Assembly: GCA_963847985.1 (NCBI GenBank)
Contig: CAWKBS010000013.1
Location: forward strand, 116,286-180,285
From: JAIBJN01 sp963847985
GTDB taxonomy: Bacteria; Actinomycetota; Thermoleophilia; Gaiellales; Gaiellaceae
Direction: 5' to 3'
Length of the DNA stretch: 64,000 nucleotides
Position 1 is the first letter of the stretch; every line of letters begins with the position of its first letter. The translations under genes were made by a program, and so were the position numbers. Below, piece after piece: positions 37,220 to 45,513 of the stretch. The notes below the pieces were generated by a model. That model was given only the letters and a program-made list of their open reading frames with translations, had not been told where the DNA came from and made no database searches.

Positions 37220-37777
37220 TCAGACCTCCATGATCTCCTCTTCCTTGCGCTTGAGGATCTCGTCGATCTTCGTCACGTGCTCGTCCGTGAGCTTCTGGGC
37301 GCGTTCCTCGGCGCGCCGCTCCTCGTCGTCGCCGACGTCGCCGTCCTTAACGAGCTCCTTCAGGTGATGCATGCAGTCCCGGCGCACGTTGCGCACCGCG
37401 ACCCGCCCCTCCTCGGCGAGGTTGCGAACGACCTTGACGAGCTCCTTCCGCCGTTCCTCCGTGAGCTGCGGTATCGGCAGGCGGATGATCTTGCCGTCGT
37501 TCGACGGCGTGAGGCCGAGCTCGGACTCGAGCAGCGACCGCTCGATCGCCTTGATCGAGCTCGGGTCGTACGGCTGGATGGTCAACATGCGAGGCTCGGG
37601 CACGTTGATGGTCGAGAGCTGGTTCAGCGGCGTCTCCTGGCCGTAGTAGTCGACCTTGACGCGGTCGAGCAGGGCGGCGGAGGCGCGGCCCGTCCGCACC
37701 GTGTTGAACTCGTGCGCGGTCGCCTCGACCGACTTGTCCATGCGACGCTTCGCGTCGTCGAGCAGCTCTTCGATCAT
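37220..37777 (-). CDS. frr: ribosome recycling factor
   Basis: 185 residues, standard length. With EF-G it splits the post-termination ribosome. 'HEFNTVRTGRASAALLDRVKVDYYG' in the N-terminal helix and 'KVVRNLAEEGRVAVRNVRRD' are diagnostic; the rest is the three-helix bundle plus beta/alpha/beta domain. ATG overlaps the pyrH stop (ATGA). Confidence 0.97.
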   Translation of the reverse strand: MIEELLDDAKRRMDKSVEATAHEFNTVRTGRASAALLDRVKVDYYGQETPLNQLSTINVPEPRMLTIQPYDPSSIKAIERSLLESELGLTPSNDGKIIRLPIPQLTEERRKELVKVVRNLAEEGRVAVRNVRRDCMHHLKELVKDGDVGDDEERRAEERAQKLTDEHVTKIDEILKRKEEEIMEV

Positions 37778-38550
37778 GCATCCCTCCGGGGCGTCGAGAT
37801 GATCGTGCCGATTCTCTCCCCGGCGACGACGCGCTCGATCGTGCCGGGCTCGTCGAGGCCGAAGACGTAGATCGGGAGGCCGTTGTCCATGCAGAGCGTG
37901 AGCGCGGTCGTGTCCATCACCTTGAGGCCGCGCTCGATCGCCTCGAGGTGCGTCAGCTCGGGGAGGAAGCTCGCGCTCGGGTCGACCGCCGGGTCGCCGT
38001 CGTAGACCCCGTCCACGCCGTTCTTGCCCATGAGGATGGCATCGGCGCCGACCTCGAGCGCGCGGAGCGCGGCCGCCGTGTCGGTCGTGAAGAACGGGTT
38101 CCCGGTGCCCGCGGCGAAGATGACGATGCGCCCCTTCTCGAGGTGGCGGATCGCGCGGCGGCGGATGTACGGCTCGGCGACCTCGCTCACCGAGATCGCC
38201 GAGAGGACGCGCGTGTGGGCGCCCAGCCGCTCGAGCGCGTCCTGCACCGTGAGGCAGTTGAGGACGGTGGCGAGCATGCCCGCGTAGTCGGCGGTGGCGC
38301 GGTCCATGCCCTCCGCGGTCGCCTTCATGCCGCGGTAGATGTTCCCCGCCCCGATCACGAGGGCGGTCTCGACGCCGAGGTCGGCGACGCGCTTCACCTC
38401 GGCCGCGAGATCGTCGACCTTCTCGGGGCTCATGCCGTACGCCTCCTCGCCCATGAGCGCCTCCCCGGAAAGCTTGAGCAGGACGCGCTCGAACGCGGCA
38501 CCGCCCGGCGCCGCGCTCGCGGCTACGTCACGTTCCTCTTGCGCTCTCAC
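37774..38550 (-). CDS. pyrH: UMP kinase
   Basis: 258 residues, hexameric amino-acid-kinase-fold enzyme, UMP + ATP to UDP. 'VLLKLSGEALMG', 'VIGAGNIYRG', 'DRATADYAGMLATVLN', 'GTGNPFFTTDTAAALRA' and 'KNGVDGVYDGDP' are the usual motifs. GTG 38550 overlaps the tsf stop (GTGA). The N-terminal extension before the core is about 20 residues, rich in Ala/Glu. Confidence 0.96.
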   Translation of the reverse strand: MRAQEERDVAASAAPGGAAFERVLLKLSGEALMGEEAYGMSPEKVDDLAAEVKRVADLGVETALVIGAGNIYRGMKATAEGMDRATADYAGMLATVLNCLTVQDALERLGAHTRVLSAISVSEVAEPYIRRRAIRHLEKGRIVIFAAGTGNPFFTTDTAAALRALEVGADAILMGKNGVDGVYDGDPAVDPSASFLPELTHLEAIERGLKVMDTTALTLCMDNGLPIYVFGLDEPGTIERVVAGERIGTIISTPRRDA

Positions 38551-39347
38551 TCGCCGACGTTGTAGCGCACGAAGGCCTTGACCTCGGCGCCGTGCTCGGC
38601 GAGTGCCTTGCCGACCGTGATGCCCGGGTCGTGAACCCACGCCTGGTCGAGCAGCACGGTCTGCGCGAAGAACCGTTTGGCGAGCATGCCCTCCACGATC
38701 TTGCCGCGGACCTCCTCGGGCTTCGACTCGACCTCCGGGAGCTTCTCGTAGACGCCCCGCTCCTCGGCGACGTCGGCCTCGGGCACCTCGTCGCGGCTCA
38801 GGTAGACGGGCTTCGCGGCTGCGATGTGCATGGCGACCATGCGGGCGAGCTCGGGCGTCGCCTGCGCGTGGACGAGCACCCCGATCTTCTGCGCGGGCGG
38901 ATGGATGTAGCCGGCGACCACGTCGCCGTCCCCGCCCTCGTAGCGCTCGGCGCCGACGACGGCGATGTTCTCGCCGAGCTTGGCGACGAGCTCGACCCGC
39001 TCCTCCTCGAGCGACTCCGCGGCGGCAGGGCCCTCGACACGGACGAGGTCGAGCACGTGCTGGACGAAGTCGAGGAACTCCTCGTTCCCCGACACCGGCT
39101 CCGTCTCGCAGCCGACGGCGGCGATCGCGCCGGTCGCGCCGTCGACGTGGGCGGCGACCTTGCCCTCGGTGGTGTCGCGGCCGGCGCGCTTGCCGGCCTC
39201 GGCGAGGCCCTTCTCGCGCAGCGACTGGCGGGCGGCCTCGAGGTCGCCGCCCGACTCGACGAGCGCGCGCTTGCAGTCCATCATTCCCGCGCCGGTGAGG
39301 TCGCGGAGCTCCTTGACGAGCGCTGCGGGGATCTCGGTCGTGCTCAC
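38547..39347 (-). CDS. tsf: elongation factor Ts
   Basis: 266 residues. Guanine nucleotide exchange factor for EF-Tu. N-terminal UBA-like domain 'VKELRDLTGAGMMDCKRALVESGGDLEAARQSLREKG', the EF-Tu-contacting core 'ETEPVSGNEEFLDFV' and C-terminal 'FFAQTVLLDQAWVHDPGITVG'. GTG 39347 overlaps the rpsB stop (GTGA). Confidence 0.97.
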   Translation of the reverse strand: MSTTEIPAALVKELRDLTGAGMMDCKRALVESGGDLEAARQSLREKGLAEAGKRAGRDTTEGKVAAHVDGATGAIAAVGCETEPVSGNEEFLDFVQHVLDLVRVEGPAAAESLEEERVELVAKLGENIAVVGAERYEGGDGDVVAGYIHPPAQKIGVLVHAQATPELARMVAMHIAAAKPVYLSRDEVPEADVAEERGVYEKLPEVESKPEEVRGKIVEGMLAKRFFAQTVLLDQAWVHDPGITVGKALAEHGAEVKAFVRYNVGE

Positions 39348-40282
39348 TTGGCCTCCTCCCCGCTCTCGGCAGGCGCTTCGGCTGCCGGCTCGGAGCCTTC
39401 CGACACGGCCGCGGGCTCTGGGGCCGGCTCGGGCTCCGGCTCAGCGGCTGCTCGGGCTCGGCGACCGGCTCCGCCTGCGCCTCGGGCGCGGCTTGCGGCT
39501 CGGGCTGGGACTCGGACTCGGCTGACGGCGGCGGCTTCGGGCTGGGGCTCGGCGACGGCCTCGGGCTCGGCGGCCGGCGCGGCCATCTCCTCCGCGGTCA
39601 CCTTGGACTTGCCGGCCTCGATCGCGTCGGCGATGACGCGGACGACCAGGCTGCAGGAGCGAATGGCGTCGTCGTTGCCGGGAATGATGTAGTCGGCGTC
39701 GTCGGGGTCGCAGTTCGTGTCGACGAGGGCGATCACCGGCAGCCCGAGCCGGCGCGCCTCGCGCACGGCGAGCTGCTCCTTGCGGAGGTCGACGACGAAG
39801 ACGGCATCGGGCACCGTCTTCATGTCGGCGACACCGCCGAGGTTGACCTCGAGCTTCTCGAGCTCGTTCAGCATCGAGATGCGCTCCTTCGAGGGAAGGA
39901 GCTCGAGCTGGCCGTCGTCGCGGAGGCGACGGAGCTCGTGGAGCCGCGCGATGCGCTCGGAGATCGTGCGCCAGTTCGTGAGCAGCCCGCCGAGCCAGCG
40001 GTGGTTCACGTAGGGCATGCCGACCCGCTTCGCCTCGTCGGCGACCGAGTCCTGGCATTGCTTCTTCGTGCCGACGAACAGGACGGAGCCGCCCCGCTCG
40101 GACACGTTGCGGGCGAAGGCGTAGGCCTGCTGGACCAGCTCGAGGGTCTGCTGCAGGTCGATGATGTAGATGCCGCCCCGCTCCGTGAAGATGAAGCGGC
40201 GCATCTTCGGGTTCCACCGACGCGTCTGGTGGCCGAAATGGACTCCGGCCTCCAGGAGCTCTCGCATGGAGACGACGGGCAC
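39344..40282 (-). CDS. rpsB: 30S ribosomal protein S2
   Basis: 312 residues: the ~235-residue S2 core ('LLEAGVHFGHQTRRWNPKM', 'ERGGIYIIDLQQTLELV', 'MPYVNHRWLGGLLTNW', 'VDTNCDPDDADYIIPGNDDA') plus a long Ala/Pro/Glu tail common in actinobacteria. Inside that acidic tail, about residues 260-287 ('VSRVRVPARAASRARGAGG...') are abruptly Arg-rich; the adjacent frame there reads acidic again ('SAESESQPEPQAAPEAQAEPVAEPEQP'), implying two compensating indels. GTG 40282 with AGGAGG six bases before it. First gene of the large cluster. Confidence 0.95.
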   Translation of the reverse strand: MPVVSMRELLEAGVHFGHQTRRWNPKMRRFIFTERGGIYIIDLQQTLELVQQAYAFARNVSERGGSVLFVGTKKQCQDSVADEAKRVGMPYVNHRWLGGLLTNWRTISERIARLHELRRLRDDGQLELLPSKERISMLNELEKLEVNLGGVADMKTVPDAVFVVDLRKEQLAVREARRLGLPVIALVDTNCDPDDADYIIPGNDDAIRSCSLVVRVIADAIEAGKSKVTAEEMAAPAAEPEAVAEPQPEAAAVSRVRVPARAASRARGAGGAGRRARAAAEPEPEPAPEPAAVSEGSEPAAEAPAESGEEAK

Positions 40283-40416
40283 TGGTTTCCTCCTCGGTTC
40301 TCGGGTCTTCGGGCCGGCGGGAACGGGTGGAACCGGGCACGATGCCCGGCACCGCCACCCGCGCAATTCCGCCGGGTCGGGTGCAGAAGCTCCCGCATTC
40401 TAGCCGACCGCCTCCG

Positions 40417-40422
40417 TACCCT
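40417..40422 (+). promoter_or_regulatory. -10 element TACCCT, leaderless
   Basis: Seven bases before GTG 40430 of the GGDEF gene. Confidence 0.5.
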
Positions 40423-40429
40423 GAGACGC

Positions 40430-41221
40430 GTGCACGGGGTCGTGAGGCTGCCCGCGTGGGACCTTGCCGTCGAGTGCGTCGACGAGGCGCTCGCGACCGG
40501 CGCGGTGCCGTCGCTGGAGCGGCTCGGGAGGCTCGGCCAGCTCGGCTCGCTCCCCTCGTTCATCGCCGCCCTCGAGGAGGGCGACGACCCCGAAGGGCTC
40601 GCCACGGACTTCGCCCGGGAACGGGAGAGCCTGGGGCTCGCGCCGCCGGAGATCGCAGCCGAGCTTCTCGTCCTCGGCCGCGTGCTGGAGCGGCACGGCG
40701 AGACCGATGCGCGCGTGGCGGTCGAGCGCTGCCTCGTCGGGTACGTGAGGCAGGTGACGAACGACCTGGCCGAGTGCGCACGGCGCGACCCGCTCACCGG
40801 CCTGCTCCACCACAACGCGTTCCACGCGCAGCTCGCGGTCGAGGCAGCGCGCTCGCGCCGGTATCGCGGCAGCCTCGCGCTCGTCCTCTTCGACCTCGAC
40901 CGCTTCAAGGAGATCAACGACCGCGAAGGCCACCTCGAGGGCGACCGCCTGCTGCGCGCGTTCGCCTCGGCCCTCGTTGCGACGCTCCGGGAGACGGACG
41001 TTGCGGGCCGAGTCGGCGGCGACGAGTTCGCCGCGCTTCTCCTCGGGGCGGCTGCCCCGGACGTGGACGCGTTCGTCGCGCGGCTCCGGGAGGTGCTGCC
41101 GGACGGCCTCTCCGTCAGCGCCGGCGCGGCCCACCTCCCGGACGAGTGCCCCGTCGTCGAGCGGCTCCTCGAAACGGCCGACCGCCGCCTCTACTCGGAC
41201 AAGACCGCCAGGGCCGCCTAG
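40430..41221 (+). CDS. soluble GGDEF domain diguanylate cyclase
   Basis: 263 residues, no membrane helix. The first ~110 residues are a helical region of unknown type ('LAVECVDEALATGAVPSLERLGRLGQLGSLPSFIAALEEG'). The GGDEF domain follows ('RDPLTGLLHHNAFHAQL', 'LVLFDLDRFKEINDREGH', 'GRVGGDEFAALL') with the R-x-x-D inhibitory site ('RETD') five residues before G-G-D-E-F, so it should be an active, product-inhibited c-di-GMP synthase. GTG 40430 is fixed by the -10 seven bases before it. Divergent from the rpsB cluster. Confidence 0.88.
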   Translation: MHGVVRLPAWDLAVECVDEALATGAVPSLERLGRLGQLGSLPSFIAALEEGDDPEGLATDFARERESLGLAPPEIAAELLVLGRVLERHGETDARVAVERCLVGYVRQVTNDLAECARRDPLTGLLHHNAFHAQLAVEAARSRRYRGSLALVLFDLDRFKEINDREGHLEGDRLLRAFASALVATLRETDVAGRVGGDEFAALLLGAAAPDVDAFVARLREVLPDGLSVSAGAAHLPDECPVVERLLETADRRLYSDKTARAA

Positions 41222-41255
41222 GCCCGCCGCCTTCCACAGCAGCGTCCCCTCCGGC

Positions 41256-41386
41256 CACGTCCGGGGCCTGTCCCCGGGCCATGGACTCCGCGGACGCGGC
41301 CAACTCGCCGCCGCGACCCGTAGCCCGGCTCGGGGCGCGGAGCATCGTCCTCCGCGGACACGGCCGGGGCCTGTCCCCGGACATGG
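41256..41386. repeat. two copies of a short hairpin repeat between the GGDEF gene and rluD
   Basis: CCGGGGCCTGTCCCCGG at 41261-41277 and 41364-41380, each preceded by CACG or ACACGG and followed by CATGG, with CTCCGCGGAC sequences between. Each core folds as CCGGGG/CCCCGG. The region 41222-41439 holds no gene. Confidence 0.6.
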
Positions 41387-41439
41387 CTGCCGGGGACACC
41401 CGGCTGTCCACGGAAGCCTGTGGGGAACGCCTAGAAGAG

Positions 41440-42387
41440 CTAGTGCCGGGCCGAACCTCCAGCGTCCCCCGATCGAGCCATGTCCAGCGCGACCGCCAGG
41501 TCGGGCGGCAGCGGGGACTCGACGTCGACCTCCTCGCCGGTGAACGGGTGCGGAAACGCGAGGCGGGCGGCGTGAAGGAATTGCCGCGAGAGCCCCACGT
41601 CGCCCGCGACGCCGTACGTCGGGTCGCCGCTCACCGGGAGGTCGATCGCCGCGAGGTGGACGCGAATCTGGTGCGTCCTCCCCGTCTCCAGCCCGACCCG
41701 TAGGTGCGCGTGCAGCGGCAGGAGCTCCAGCACCTCGAAGGTCGTGGCCGCCTCGCGCGGCGTGCCCGTGTCGAGGGAGTGGCGCGTGGGATCGTGGCGA
41801 TCGCGCCCGATCGGCGCCTCGATCCTCCCCGTCCGGGAGAGCGGCCGCCCTCGCACCAGCGCGAGGTACTCGCGGACGAGCCTCCTCCGGCGAAGGAGCC
41901 CCTGGAGTCGCCGGTGCGCCTCGTCCGAGCGCGCGACGACCAGCAGCCCCGACGTGTCCCGGTCGAGCCGGTGGACGATCCCCGGGCGCTCGGGCTCCTC
42001 CCCGCCCTCGATGTCTCGCGCGAGGAGGCCGTGGACGACCGTTCCGTGCGCGTGGCCGGCCGAGGGGTGCACGACCACTCCTGCGGGCTTGTCGACGACG
42101 AGCAGGTGGTCGTCCTCGTAGGCGACGCGCAGCCCTGCGACCGGCTCGGGCTCGAGCGCGGTCTCTCGGCGCTCCGGCACCTCGAGCTCGAGCTCCTCGC
42201 CGCCGGCGAGCCGATGGCTCTTCGCCTTCGCCGCGCCGTCGACGAGCACGGCGCCCGCCCCGAGCAGCCGCTCGGCCTCGGCGCGCGAGCCCACGCCCTC
42301 ACACGCTGCGAGGAAGCGGTCGAGCCGCTCGCCGGCCGCCTCGGGCGGCACCACGAGCTTCAGCGCTCGAGCCACGACGTATCGCAC
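41440..42387 (-). CDS. rluD: RluA/RluD family pseudouridine synthase
   Basis: 315 residues. N-terminal S4-like RNA-binding domain ('ERLDRFLAACEGVGSRAEAERLLGAGAVLVDG'), then the catalytic domain with Asp in 'GIVHRLDRDTSGLLVVA' and 'LETGRTHQIRVHLA'. Modifies uridines in 23S rRNA; RluD rather than RluC is inferred from its place after lspA, which is the common order. Start is GTG 42387 or GTG 42375; GGTGAG lies 11 bases before the latter. Confidence 0.9.
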   Translation of the reverse strand: MRYVVARALKLVVPPEAAGERLDRFLAACEGVGSRAEAERLLGAGAVLVDGAAKAKSHRLAGGEELELEVPERRETALEPEPVAGLRVAYEDDHLLVVDKPAGVVVHPSAGHAHGTVVHGLLARDIEGGEEPERPGIVHRLDRDTSGLLVVARSDEAHRRLQGLLRRRRLVREYLALVRGRPLSRTGRIEAPIGRDRHDPTRHSLDTGTPREAATTFEVLELLPLHAHLRVGLETGRTHQIRVHLAAIDLPVSGDPTYGVAGDVGLSRQFLHAARLAFPHPFTGEEVDVESPLPPDLAVALDMARSGDAGGSARH

Positions 42388-42430
42388 TCACCCAGGACGC
42401 CGCGTCGAAGCGTCACCCTGGTTCGGGCTC

Positions 42431-42940
42431 TCATCCCGTTGTCTTCGGAGCCGTCCGGCGCAGGCGCGGCTGGCGCTCGGAGGAGATGAGCGCGGCGAGC
42501 AGGATGGTGACGCCGACGACGATGAACGAGTCGGCGAGATTGAACGCGGGCCAGAAGCGCAGGTCGAGGAAGTCGGTGACGTGCCCGAGTCGGATGCGGT
42601 CGATCAGGTTCGCGATGCTGCCGCCGACGAGCAGGCCGAGCGCAACCGGGAGGACCGGGTGCCGCGCGCCGGAGCGGGCGAAGTAGAAGAGCATCCACCC
42701 GACTGCGAGAGCGGTCAGCAGCGTCACGGCAGTCGCCCAGTTCGAGAAGAGCCCGAACGCGATCCCGGGGTTCGTGACGTGCCGGATCTCGAGCGGCCCG
42801 AGGACTTGGACGGACTCGCCCAGTTCGAGCTGGCTGACGACGATCTGTTTCGTGACCTGGTCGGCGACGACGGCCGCGAACGCCACGGCCAGCAGGCCGA
42901 ACCAGTGGAAAGGGGTCGCGGAGAGCGACCGCTCGACCAT
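42431..42940 (-). CDS. lspA: signal peptidase II (prolipoprotein)
   Basis: 169-residue four-helix membrane aspartic protease that removes lipoprotein signal peptides. 'VTNPGIAFGLFSNW' and the two catalytic Asp motifs 'LIDRIRLGHVTDFLDLRFWPAFNLADSFIVVGV' are present. ATG 42940 is chosen because family members begin about 20 residues before the first helix; the frame is open upstream and GTG 42952 is possible. Between dksA-like and rluD genes. Confidence 0.93.
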   Translation of the reverse strand: MVERSLSATPFHWFGLLAVAFAAVVADQVTKQIVVSQLELGESVQVLGPLEIRHVTNPGIAFGLFSNWATAVTLLTALAVGWMLFYFARSGARHPVLPVALGLLVGGSIANLIDRIRLGHVTDFLDLRFWPAFNLADSFIVVGVTILLAALISSERQPRLRRTAPKTTG

Positions 42941-43008
42941 GGAGATCGGCACGCGCCCATCCGTGGCCGAACCGACGCGAACGTCGATCAGCCTTGCCGA
43001 CGGGTTGA

Positions 43009-43365
43009 CTAGGCCCTCTCGGCGAGACGCTGGCAGTCGATACACCTCGTTGCGTACGGAAGAGCCTCGAGCCGATCTTCGGAAATCTGCTTCCCGCAGC
43101 CCGCGCAGGTCCCGAACGTCCCGTTGTCAATCCGCTCGAGCGCCTCGTTGATGCCGGTCAGGACGTGCCCGGAGTTCTCTTCGAGCGTCGAGTCGATCTC
43201 GCGGTTGAGCGTCGCCGTGGCGGAGTCCGCGAGGTGGTTGTCGTACGTCTCCTCCTCGGTCTCCTCCTCGAACGACCGCGAATTCGACTCGTGCAGGTGC
43301 TCGACGGTCGACGACACGCGCTCGCGCTCGTCGACGAGCAGCTTCCGGTAGCGCTCGGTGTCCAC
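43009..43365 (-). CDS. DksA/TraR C4-type zinc finger protein
   Basis: 118 residues: coiled-coil N-terminal half, acidic centre ('SRSFEEETEEETYDNHLAD'), and a C-terminal zinc finger C-A-G-C...C-I-D-C ('TFGTCAGCGKQISEDRLEALPYATRCIDCQ'). DksA relatives bind the secondary channel of RNA polymerase; members next to lspA are common in Gram-positives but have no settled role. GTG 43365 is six bases after TATACT, an almost consensus -10 with the leaderless spacing. Confidence 0.88.
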   Translation of the reverse strand: MDTERYRKLLVDERERVSSTVEHLHESNSRSFEEETEEETYDNHLADSATATLNREIDSTLEENSGHVLTGINEALERIDNGTFGTCAGCGKQISEDRLEALPYATRCIDCQRLAERA

Positions 43366-43371
43366 CTGCCG

Positions 43372-43377
43372 AGTATA
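43372..43377 (-). promoter_or_regulatory. -10 element TATACT of the dksA-like gene, leaderless
   Basis: Best -10 match in the window, six bases before GTG 43365. Confidence 0.6.
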
Positions 43378-43406
43378 ACCGCCGGTCCGACCGGCCCCCG
43401 AGGGGA

Positions 43407-43895
43407 TCAGACGGCCTGTTGCGCGGCCGGCTCGGAGGCGACGCGGACGGCGGGCGGGTCGCCCTCGAGCCGTTCCAGTCCCGCGGTCAGAAAGGCTCGG
43501 AACTCTGCCCTGACGTCGGTCTCGAGCGCCCGCAAGCGGCGGATCTCGTCGCGAATGCGCTGTTCCTCGGCCTCGGCCGAGGCGGCGATCTCTCGCGCCT
43601 TGCTCCGCGCCTCCTCGACGATCAGATCGGCCTCGTGGTGTGCGCGCGCGCGGAGCTCGTCGGCCATGCGCTCGGCGGAGAGGAGCGTGTTGCGAAGCGC
43701 CTCCTCGATCTCGCGCTGGCGGCTGAGCTCACCCTCGAGGCGCTCGAGCTCGTCGCGCAGGTCGGCCCGGTCGCGCCACACGTCCTCGTAGCTCGAGGCG
43801 ATGTCGTCGAGCAGGCGGTCGACGCCGGGTCGCTCGTAGCCGAGCGGGCGGCGACCGATCCGGACATGGCGGATCTCGACGGGCGTGAGCGACAT
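43407..43895 (-). CDS. divIVA: DivIVA domain protein (Wag31/SepIVA-like)
   Basis: 162 residues. Short N-terminal DivIVA domain ('MSLTPVEIRHVRIGRRPLGYERPGVDRLLDDIASSYEDV') that binds curved membrane, then a long coiled coil ('LRDELERLEGELSRQREIEEALRNTLLSAERMADELRARAHHEADLIVEEARSKAREIAAS'). In actinobacteria it organises polar growth or septation. The order sepF-yggT-divIVA upstream supports this. A 15-bp hairpin with G.U pairs lies between the yggT stop and this start. Confidence 0.9.
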   Translation of the reverse strand: MSLTPVEIRHVRIGRRPLGYERPGVDRLLDDIASSYEDVWRDRADLRDELERLEGELSRQREIEEALRNTLLSAERMADELRARAHHEADLIVEEARSKAREIAASAEAEEQRIRDEIRRLRALETDVRAEFRAFLTAGLERLEGDPPAVRVASEPAAQQAV

Positions 43896-43939
43896 CGCGC
43901 CGGGACCTTCGCCGCTGCGCTGCGCTTTCCTACATCACA

Positions 43940-43987
43940 GGGTCTGGCGGAACGTCGCTCGGCACAGACTTGCGTTTCGTCAGACCC
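43940..43987 (-). other. RNA hairpin in the divIVA leader
   Basis: GGGTCTGGCGGAACG (43940-43954) pairs with CGTTTCGTCAGACCC (43973-43987), with two positions that pair only as G.U in one strand. It starts at the yggT stop and could be a terminator or an RNA-processing site that sets divIVA level. Confidence 0.5.
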
Positions 43988-44287
43988 TCAGAAAGCGTCG
44001 AGGCCCGTCTGGATGAGCGAGCGGAGGATGGTGAGCACGATGATCGCCAGGATCGGCGAGAGGTCGAGCCCCAGCCCGCCCAGGTTCAGCTGCGGGATGA
44101 ACCGCCTGAAGAGGCTCAGATACGGGTTGACGACGTCGTAGAGGAACCGCTGGATGCGATTCAGGGTCGTGTTGTAGGGCAGCGGCACCCACGACGTGAT
44201 GATGTAGGCGAGGATGCAGATCAGGTAGACGTAGTACAGGGCATCGACGAAGCCCTTCGCCGTCGAGATGGCATCCGCCAGAAGCAT
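43988..44287 (-). CDS. YggT family membrane protein
   Basis: 99 residues, two YggT helices ('LYYVYLICILAYIITSWVPL' and 'LSPILAIIVLTILRSLI') with the conserved 'NPYLSLFRRFIPQL'. Part of the conserved sepF-yggT-divIVA order; linked to division or membrane processes, biochemical role unknown. ATG 44287 with TAGGTT nine bases upstream. Confidence 0.9.
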   Translation of the reverse strand: MLLADAISTAKGFVDALYYVYLICILAYIITSWVPLPYNTTLNRIQRFLYDVVNPYLSLFRRFIPQLNLGGLGLDLSPILAIIVLTILRSLIQTGLDAF

Positions 44288-44337
44288 CGCGGGAGAAACC
44301 TACCGCCCCGCGCGGACCGAGCGAAACGGCGAGGTCG

Positions 44338-44886
44338 TCAGGCCTGGTTGAAGAAGCCGCGGTCGACGAGGCGCGCGCGCTCCTCGGCCGAGACCTCGAC
44401 GTTCCGCGGTGTGAGCAGGAAGACCTTGTCGGCCACCCGCTGCATGCTCCCGCCGAGGGCGTACGTGAGGCCGCTCGAGAAGTCGATCAGCCTCTTCGAG
44501 AGCTCGGGGTCGGCGCTCTGCAGGTTCACGATCACCGGCGTCGCATCCTTGAACTTGTCGGCGATGGACTGGGCGTCGTTGAAGCTCCGCGGCACCACGA
44601 GATGAACCTTCACCGCCGCGCCGGCGACGGCCTCTAGCCGGCGGCTGCTCGTCTGGCGCGCGACGGCCGTCTGGGCCCCCGCACCGCCCGCCTCCGGGTC
44701 GGACCAGTCCTCGAACTCCTCGCGCTGCCGCGCACGAGGGCTGATCCGCCGGACGTTCTGACGGTCGCGATCGTAGGTGCGCTCGAGCTCCTCCTCGGCC
44801 GCGTACGCCTCTTCGTCCCAGTACTCGTCCTCCTCGACGATGCCGAAGTAAACGAGCGCTCGGCTCCACACGTCTCCGACTCCCAT
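44338..44886 (-). CDS. sepF: cell division protein SepF
   Basis: 182 residues. N-terminal amphipathic membrane-binding segment, acidic linker, then the SepF core ('VHLVVPRSFNDAQSIADKFKDATPVIVNLQSADPELSKRLIDFSSGLTYALGGSMQRVADKVFLLTPRNVEV') that binds the FtsZ C-terminus and is the essential FtsZ membrane anchor in actinobacteria lacking FtsA. ATG 44886; TATCGT nine bases upstream. Confidence 0.95.
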   Translation of the reverse strand: MGVGDVWSRALVYFGIVEEDEYWDEEAYAAEEELERTYDRDRQNVRRISPRARQREEFEDWSDPEAGGAGAQTAVARQTSSRRLEAVAGAAVKVHLVVPRSFNDAQSIADKFKDATPVIVNLQSADPELSKRLIDFSSGLTYALGGSMQRVADKVFLLTPRNVEVSAEERARLVDRGFFNQA

Positions 44887-44901
44887 AACCGCGGAACGAT
44901 A

Positions 44902-45513
44902 CTAGCTACCCCACAGAACGGAGCCCACCCGAACGAGCGTCGCCCCCTCCTCCGCGGCCACGCGGTAGTCCTGCGACGTGCCCATCGAGAGCTCGGGGAG
45001 CCCGTGCTCGGCGGCCAGCTCGCGGAGGCGGCTGAAGTACGGCCGAGATGCCTCCGGATCCTCGGCGAGCGGCGGCATCGTCATCAGGCCGCGAACCTGG
45101 GCCCCGGCCGCCTGCGCGTCGTCCAGGAAGGCCGTGAGCTCCTCGGGCGCCACACCCGACTTCGACGGCTCGCCGGAGAGGTTGACCTCGACCAGCGCCG
45201 GGATCGTGAGCCGCTGCGCCGCCGAGGCGCTCGCGAGCGAGTGGCACAGCTCGCAGAGCTCCGACACGTCGCGCGCCTTCCGCGACTGCAGGTGGCCGAT
45301 GAAGTGCCAGCGGAACGCGTCACCGAAGCGCGCGTGCTTGGCGGCGAGGTCCTGCAGCCGGTTCTCCCCGGCCACCTCGACGCCGGCCTCGGCGAGGACG
45401 CCCAGGTCGTCTGCCGAGACGTACTTCGTCGCGGCGACGACGGTGACGCTCGGCCCCACCTCCTCGCGGATCCGGGCGTAGCGCTCCCGGACGACGTCAG
45501 GCGAGAGCGGCAA
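44902..45513 (-). CDS. YggS family PLP homeostasis protein
   Basis: 203 residues; PLP-binding protein with no known catalytic turnover, affecting vitamin B6 and amino-acid balance. PLP Lys in 'VVAATKYVSADDL'; 'GENRLQDLAAKHARF', 'WHFIGHLQSRKA', 'EVNLSGEPSKSG', 'LSMGTSQDYRVAAEEGATLVRVGSVLWG' follow. TTG 45513 lies inside the preceding pgeF gene (17-bp overlap); no better start follows it. In the usual place between pgeF and sepF. Confidence 0.93.
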   Translation of the reverse strand: MPLSPDVVRERYARIREEVGPSVTVVAATKYVSADDLGVLAEAGVEVAGENRLQDLAAKHARFGDAFRWHFIGHLQSRKARDVSELCELCHSLASASAAQRLTIPALVEVNLSGEPSKSGVAPEELTAFLDDAQAAGAQVRGLMTMPPLAEDPEASRPYFSRLRELAAEHGLPELSMGTSQDYRVAAEEGATLVRVGSVLWGS

